In this document: positions 6,669-10,462 of the stretch, piece after piece
Layout of the letters: each line of letters starts with the position of its first letter
Numbering within the stretch: the first letter of the stretch is position 1
The notes under the pieces: generated by a model
Told to the model about the DNA's origin: nothing
The model's database searches: none
What the model saw: the letters and a program-made list of their open reading frames with translations, nothing else
Program-made: the position numbers and the translations under genes
NCBI GenBank assembly: GCA_050248595.1
Contig: JBFWSB010000143.1
Location: 1 to 10,462, forward strand
Reading direction: 5' to 3'
Source: JAGWAZ01 sp050248595
GTDB lineage: Bacteria; Bacteroidota; Ignavibacteria; OLB7
Length of the DNA: 10,462 nucleotides

Positions 6669-7460
6669 TCATACCCCTGACATCTCCTGCACCAACACAA
6701 ACAGAGCCATCAGCATCAAGAAGATTGCGAACCAGCGGCGGAGGCGGGCTGGGTCGGTGCGTTTTGCCAGTTTTGTGCCGACGAAGAGGCTGGCGAATGT
6801 GAGGAGGGTGAATATTATTAAGCCAAGCCAGAGTGGGAGTTCACCGAGATGCTCGGTAAGGAAGCCTTGACGGATGTTTTCATCGAAGAGATAGCGACTG
6901 AAGGCAACCGCAGCATTCAACCCTATGATTAACAGACTTGTGCCGACAGCCCGCTTTGTTTCGAGTCCGACTAGAAAGATAAGGGCTGGAACATACATGA
7001 ATCCTCCCCCCACCCCAACAAAGCCGATTAACACTCCAACGAGAGCACCGATAAGAATTAGAACCCAGAATGGTTTTGCCTCTACGTTCTCTTTGGCTGA
7101 TGGGCGTCCGCGGAGCATGAAGAAGGAGGCAGCAAGCATCACGAAGCCGAAGAGAATCATCTGAACGATGTCAGGAGCACGAATCCCAAGCTCTGCTCCG
7201 GCTAATGAACCAGCCATGGAACCAAGCGCAAAGAAGAGTGCTGCCGAGAAGTCGACGTTCCCTTGACGCCAGTAGGGAATAGAGCCGACGAGACTGGTAA
7301 GGCCGACAACCAGAAGGCTTGCTGGAATGGCAAGTGAAGGATCAATTCCAAGAACGTATACGAAAACGGGGACGGCGAGAATACTCCCGCCCCCCCCGAG
7401 CAATCCGAGTGAGAATCCTACCGGCAGAGCCAACAAGATTCCCAGATAGAGTAGTATCAT
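6669..7460 (-). CDS. TauE/SafE-family (formerly DUF81) membrane permease
   Basis: The product has 263 residues, typical for the family. It is strongly hydrophobic, with about seven or eight membrane segments in two similar halves. The family's repeated glycine-rich motif is present twice: GFSLGLLGGGGSILAVPVFV (residues 15-34) and LIGFVGVGGGFMYVPALIFL (144-163), each followed by a helix with a small-residue stretch (AIPASLLVVGLTSLVGS, AVGTSLLIIGLNAAVA). A charged cytoplasmic loop, RGRPSAKENVEAKP (117-130), separates the halves. Known members export sulfite, sulfoacetate or related organosulfur anions, but most are untested, so the substrate here cannot be told from sequence; no sulfur-metabolism gene is near. 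The gene starts 26 bases after the stop of the second M16 gene and may share its transcript. The ATG at 7460 begins the first membrane helix directly. A run of eight G on the coding strand encodes the first glycine motif. Confidence 0.9.
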   Translation of the reverse strand: MILLYLGILLALPVGFSLGLLGGGGSILAVPVFVYVLGIDPSLAIPASLLVVGLTSLVGSIPYWRQGNVDFSAALFFALGSMAGSLAGAELGIRAPDIVQMILFGFVMLAASFFMLRGRPSAKENVEAKPFWVLILIGALVGVLIGFVGVGGGFMYVPALIFLVGLETKRAVGTSLLIIGLNAAVAFSRYLFDENIRQGFLTEHLGELPLWLGLIIFTLLTFASLFVGTKLAKRTDPARLRRWFAIFLMLMALFVLVQEMSGV

Positions 7461-7486
7461 GAAGTGACTCGTCTTTTTCTATTCCG

Positions 7487-9001
7487 CTACCTCGATCTTG
7501 CGGCTGGTACGTCGGATGAAGCCTCATCATCTGTGCTAACATCTTCTGGAAGATATTCCGACCGGGTCACATCCTCAGGATCACCCACAACCACAATCGT
7601 GAAGTTGTCCATGTACTTGACAGCCGCTTCGTTTAACTGTTCAGGAGTCACTTTGGTAAACCGATCGAGTGCGCGATAGGCCTCTTTCCAATCATCTTTG
7701 TAAAACCATGCTGAACCAAGTTCGGTTGCCTGCGACTCCGCAGTCTGCATTCCGAGATATTGCCCGGTGTACCAGGTTGCGGGAACTTCAGAAAGATATT
7801 CGTCCTTAATAATGTTATCTCGGAAGAAGTCAATAATCCGGCTCTTCGTTACTCGCCATGCTGAGTCGGGAAGAACAGTGGAGATAGAGATGTCGCCAAA
7901 TCCAATCCGATGGTTATAGGTAGAGGCATCCGGAGCGTAACTCAAGTTCCGCTCGATACGAATCTCGCGGAAGAGAAAACCTCCCATGAAGCTCCGAAGC
8001 CGTTCCATTGCGTAGAACAGTTTGTCCTTATGGTCTGGGCCAAGAAAACGAACCACAAGATAGTTCGTTGGAATGTCCTCACGACCCCAAGGACTCTGGA
8101 CGAGAAGTGAAGGATGGCTGGCATTTTTTGGGATAGCAACTTTGGGATCTTTATATGAACCTTGTGCAAGTGTTCCCAACGAAGCCTTGATCTTCTCGGT
8201 GATCTCCTCCCGCGTGATGTTTCCAACTACCACAAGGAAAAGTCGGGATTTAACGAAAAGCTGTTTGTGGTAGTCCCGCAAGTCTTGCTCAGTAATCTTT
8301 GTGAAGTCAGCCTCTTCGGCTACACGTCCATACGGATGTCCGTAGAAGAAAACACTGTCGGCAAGGTATTCGGCGTATGACTCAGGGACAATGCTCCGAT
8401 TGCGAACGCCAATGATTGCCCGCTCCCGAATATTCTCCATAGCAATGGGATCAAAGGAGGGTTCGGTAATCATGCCTGAGAAAAGACTCCAAGCTCGATC
8501 AAAATTTTCGTCAACACAACGAAGTGTCAACGTTGAGAAATCCCGTTCTGCTGAGGCTCCAAGACCAAGGTGCATCCGGTCACGCTCACGGAGGAACTCA
8601 CTTCTCTCCATCCAAGCCGGTCCACTGAATCGGGGAACGTCGAGAGCCATTTGTTCTATGGCAGGAGATACTCCGTCAGGAAGTGCTGGAAGCCCACCAC
8701 GGATATAGAGTTTGGTTACTACGGTGTGGAAACTTGATCCAGTTGGACGGAGAATTACTTTCAGTCCATCCACCGTGAATTCCTCAATCTCTTTCGGAAT
8801 CTCGGTAGCTCCCGCACGGAGAGTTTCGTTGATCTCATCCTCTTCCCTGACGGTCACCTGTCCACTATCTTCACCTCCAGAACGGGTAGCTTTGGTTGAA
8901 GTGCTACAAGCGAAGAGAAAAAGTGCGAGGAAGGTCAGCAATCCGTACCGCATCAACTGCGATAGTGAACTCCACCGAATATTCATAGTTGCTGTCATCA
9001 T
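7487..9001 (-). CDS. M16-family peptidase homologue without zinc-binding histidines (lipoprotein, probable non-catalytic partner subunit)
   Basis: The product has 504 residues. A lipoprotein signal peptide ends in lipobox LFAC (Cys32), followed by a polar linker (33-72). The M16 N-terminal domain begins near residue 75 (FTVDGLKVILRP). At the zinc site it reads GVSPAIEQMALD (110-121), which aligns residue for residue with GLSHLYEHMFFK of the upstream gene: both zinc-ligand histidines are gone (Pro113, Gln117) but the central Glu116 is kept, and the distal glutamate becomes Val199. The C-terminal M16 domain is present (SYAEYLADSVFFYGHPYGR, then LFLVVVGNITREEI). In known bacterial M16B pairs and in mitochondrial processing peptidase, one subunit lacks the zinc site and shapes the substrate chamber. 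It is probably attached to the periplasmic face of a membrane. A second start at 8986 (MNIRW) would also give a good signal peptide; sequence does not decide. The tail (DVSTDDEASSDVPAARSR) is acidic and likely disordered. Confidence 0.9.
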   Translation of the reverse strand: MMTATMNIRWSSLSQLMRYGLLTFLALFLFACSTSTKATRSGGEDSGQVTVREEDEINETLRAGATEIPKEIEEFTVDGLKVILRPTGSSFHTVVTKLYIRGGLPALPDGVSPAIEQMALDVPRFSGPAWMERSEFLRERDRMHLGLGASAERDFSTLTLRCVDENFDRAWSLFSGMITEPSFDPIAMENIRERAIIGVRNRSIVPESYAEYLADSVFFYGHPYGRVAEEADFTKITEQDLRDYHKQLFVKSRLFLVVVGNITREEITEKIKASLGTLAQGSYKDPKVAIPKNASHPSLLVQSPWGREDIPTNYLVVRFLGPDHKDKLFYAMERLRSFMGGFLFREIRIERNLSYAPDASTYNHRIGFGDISISTVLPDSAWRVTKSRIIDFFRDNIIKDEYLSEVPATWYTGQYLGMQTAESQATELGSAWFYKDDWKEAYRALDRFTKVTPEQLNEAAVKYMDNFTIVVVGDPEDVTRSEYLPEDVSTDDEASSDVPAARSR

Positions 9002-9038
9002 ATATGTGATAGTCTGCGTTGTGTTGTGGTAGTGATAC

Positions 9039-10451
9039 TTATCGGAGAACTTCTGATGGAACCAAATTCAACTCCTGAAGAGCAGCTTCGCTGCCGGTAA
9101 CGCCGAGGATATAATTTTTGCCTTTGACATACCGCCGAATAAAGTTCTGAATATCTTCGCGGGTTATCTGCGACAAGTTATCGAGATAGCCTCGGAAGTA
9201 GTCAAGTCCGCCAGTTGTGCTCCACCAGAATCCGATTGTGTGTGTCCACTCACTCGTCTCTTCGGCATCGTACAGATGTTCAACGCGCAGGTAGGCTTTT
9301 GCGGTTTCCAACTCTTCGTCTGTGAAGTAGTCGGGAGAATCGAACGCTTGAATCTCATCCCAAAGAACCTTCATCGCCTGCTTGGCTTTCTCTTCTGTCG
9401 TTCCGATGGAGACCGCAATAGGTCCGGTGTAGTTCTGCGTGTAGTAACTGAATCCTGCCGACTGCGAAAGTCCACTCTCTACCAAACGCCGTTGGAAACG
9501 TGATTGATCTTGCGTCAAAATATAGATAAAGACATCGGCAGCATATGTCGACTTCGGGTCCAGCGAGACAGATGGACCATACCATTGATACGTTGCTTGC
9601 ACAAGGTTAATCGGCGAGGGAACTTGCACCAACTTTTTCTCGGTTAATGGTTTCGGGAATGGGGGTGGATCGGTCTCAAATGGATCGGCCCCCCGCTCCC
9701 ACGACGTGAAGTAACGCTGAGCCATCTTGTAAACTGTGGCGGAGTCGACATCTCCCGCCACAATCAACAGCGAGTTGTTCGGGATGTAATACTTCTGTTG
9801 AATTGCCCGCATCTTCTCTACTGTTGCCGTCGCAATCACATCGCGTTGTCCAATCGGCTCCTTTCTGGTGAAGTTATCCCCCCAAGTTACGGAGTCCATT
9901 ACGCGGCGGAAGAGGAAGAGAGGACTGGCCTCATGCCTATCGAATTCTCCCAGCACCACTTCACGCTCCCGTTCAAGTTCTGTTTTGTTGAAGAGTGGAG
10001 TCTGAATTGTGTTTGCCATCAGCTCCATTCCAAGTTGCAAGTTCATCGAGGGGAGTGTAAAGTAGTAGTTCACAACCTCCTCGCGTGTGGTAGCGTTCCA
10101 GATAGCTCCGATCTTGCTCAGGTAGCTGAGAAAATCTTGCGAGCGAGGGAAGTTCTTATTCCCCTTGAAGAACATATGCTCGTAAAGGTGGGAAAGTCCG
10201 GCATACTCTGGCCCCTCAGTAAAGGAACCGTTGCGGGTAGCAAGTTCAATAGTGACAATCGGAGCAAGGTGGTTCTCTACAACCACCACCTCAAGTCCGT
10301 TCTCCAGAACAAAACTCTTATAATCTTTTTCGGGGTTAACCTCTGATCCGGAGGAGAACAAGGTCTGCGAACTGAAAACCGAGAAGAAGAGCAAGAAGAT
10401 TGAAAGTCCCAACAAATGCGTTCGGCCTTCAATGTGTTGTTGATAGTTCAT
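9039..10451 (-). CDS. M16-family zinc metallopeptidase, catalytic subunit
   Basis: The product has 470 residues. A signal peptide (LLGLSIFLLFFSVFSSQTLF, 13-32) precedes the M16 N-terminal domain, which opens with FVLENGLEVVVVEN (47-60). The inverted zinc motif H88-L-Y-E91-H92 sits in AGLSHLYEHMFFKG, and the third zinc ligand is Glu169 in EREVVLGEF, 76 residues after His92, the usual M16 spacing. The second, inactive-type half (about 190-450) includes YYIPNNSLLIVAGDV (221-235) and FQRRLVESGLSQSAGFSYY (319-337). Length matches single-unit M16B enzymes that act as pairs. It probably degrades peptides in the periplasm; the substrate is unknown. It lies 37 bases upstream of the zinc-less homologue, strongly suggesting a heterodimer made from one transcript. 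The ATG is only 11 bases from the window edge with no stop between, so an earlier start cannot be excluded, though the signal peptide fits this one. No promoter is visible within the window. Confidence 0.94.
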   Translation of the reverse strand: MNYQQHIEGRTHLLGLSIFLLFFSVFSSQTLFSSGSEVNPEKDYKSFVLENGLEVVVVENHLAPIVTIELATRNGSFTEGPEYAGLSHLYEHMFFKGNKNFPRSQDFLSYLSKIGAIWNATTREEVVNYYFTLPSMNLQLGMELMANTIQTPLFNKTELEREREVVLGEFDRHEASPLFLFRRVMDSVTWGDNFTRKEPIGQRDVIATATVEKMRAIQQKYYIPNNSLLIVAGDVDSATVYKMAQRYFTSWERGADPFETDPPPFPKPLTEKKLVQVPSPINLVQATYQWYGPSVSLDPKSTYAADVFIYILTQDQSRFQRRLVESGLSQSAGFSYYTQNYTGPIAVSIGTTEEKAKQAMKVLWDEIQAFDSPDYFTDEELETAKAYLRVEHLYDAEETSEWTHTIGFWWSTTGGLDYFRGYLDNLSQITREDIQNFIRRYVKGKNYILGVTGSEAALQELNLVPSEVLR

Positions 10452-10462
10452 GCGGACAATCT

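Noticed and set aside
7006..7011. Second C-run in the permease gene as a slippage site
   Set aside because: Only six bases long and explained by the conserved second glycine motif.
8391..9032. Two adjacent plus-strand frames of about 105 residues
   Set aside because: Both are Arg/Ser-rich antisense reflections of the zinc-less M16 gene with no motif.
9798..10346. 182-residue open frame on the plus strand
   Set aside because: It lies wholly antisense to the catalytic M16 gene, which has a full zinc site; its translation has no recognisable motif or signal peptide.

Overview
The window fits a bacterium of the Fibrobacterota–Chlorobiota–Bacteroidota (FCB) group. Three things point there: the N-terminus of a giant SpvB/RHS-type secreted protein of the form common in Bacteroidota, a secreted FG-GAP protein ending in a T9SS-type sorting domain that opens with YPNPFN, and lipoproteins whose first residues after the cysteine are acidic. 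Most starts lack a clear Shine-Dalgarno sequence, which also fits. The YPNPFN form leans towards Ignavibacteria/Kapabacteria, Balneolota or Rhodothermota rather than classical Flavobacteriia, but that is an impression and not a placement.

All seven supported genes lie on the minus strand, so transcription runs from high to low coordinates. First comes a pair of M16-family zinc-metalloprotease homologues. The upstream one (9039-10451) has a complete HxxEH...E zinc site and a signal peptide. The downstream one (7487-9001) is a lipoprotein in which both zinc-binding histidines are replaced. Such active/inactive pairs usually form one heterodimeric periplasmic peptidase. A TauE/SafE-family membrane permease (6669-7460) follows after 26 bases and may be co-transcribed.

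A 210-base intergenic region (6459-6668) with a 28-base inverted repeat separates this block from the second block. That block starts with a 765-residue secreted protein (4161-6458) made of a beta-rich N-terminal region, seven calcium-type FG-GAP/VCBS motifs, an ASPIC/UnbV domain and a T9SS sorting domain. After a GC-rich hairpin come a membrane-anchored Skp/OmpH-like coiled-coil chaperone (3467-4060), a small lipoprotein of unknown function (2798-3436) and, 85 bases further on, the giant SpvB/RHS-like gene. This last gene is open from its start at 2712 to the left edge (904 codons, no stop) and continues outside the window.

The most interesting unit is the left block: periplasmic chaperone, possibly surface-exposed lipoprotein, then giant exported protein. 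It could be a dedicated export/assembly module for the RHS-type protein, though this is inference from gene order. The RHS body is much more AT-rich (about 35-45% GC in hand-counted lines) than its own signal-peptide region (57-60%) and the upstream genes (50-58%). I saw no tRNA, rRNA, CRISPR array, insertion sequence or origin, and no gene-free stretch longer than 210 bases.
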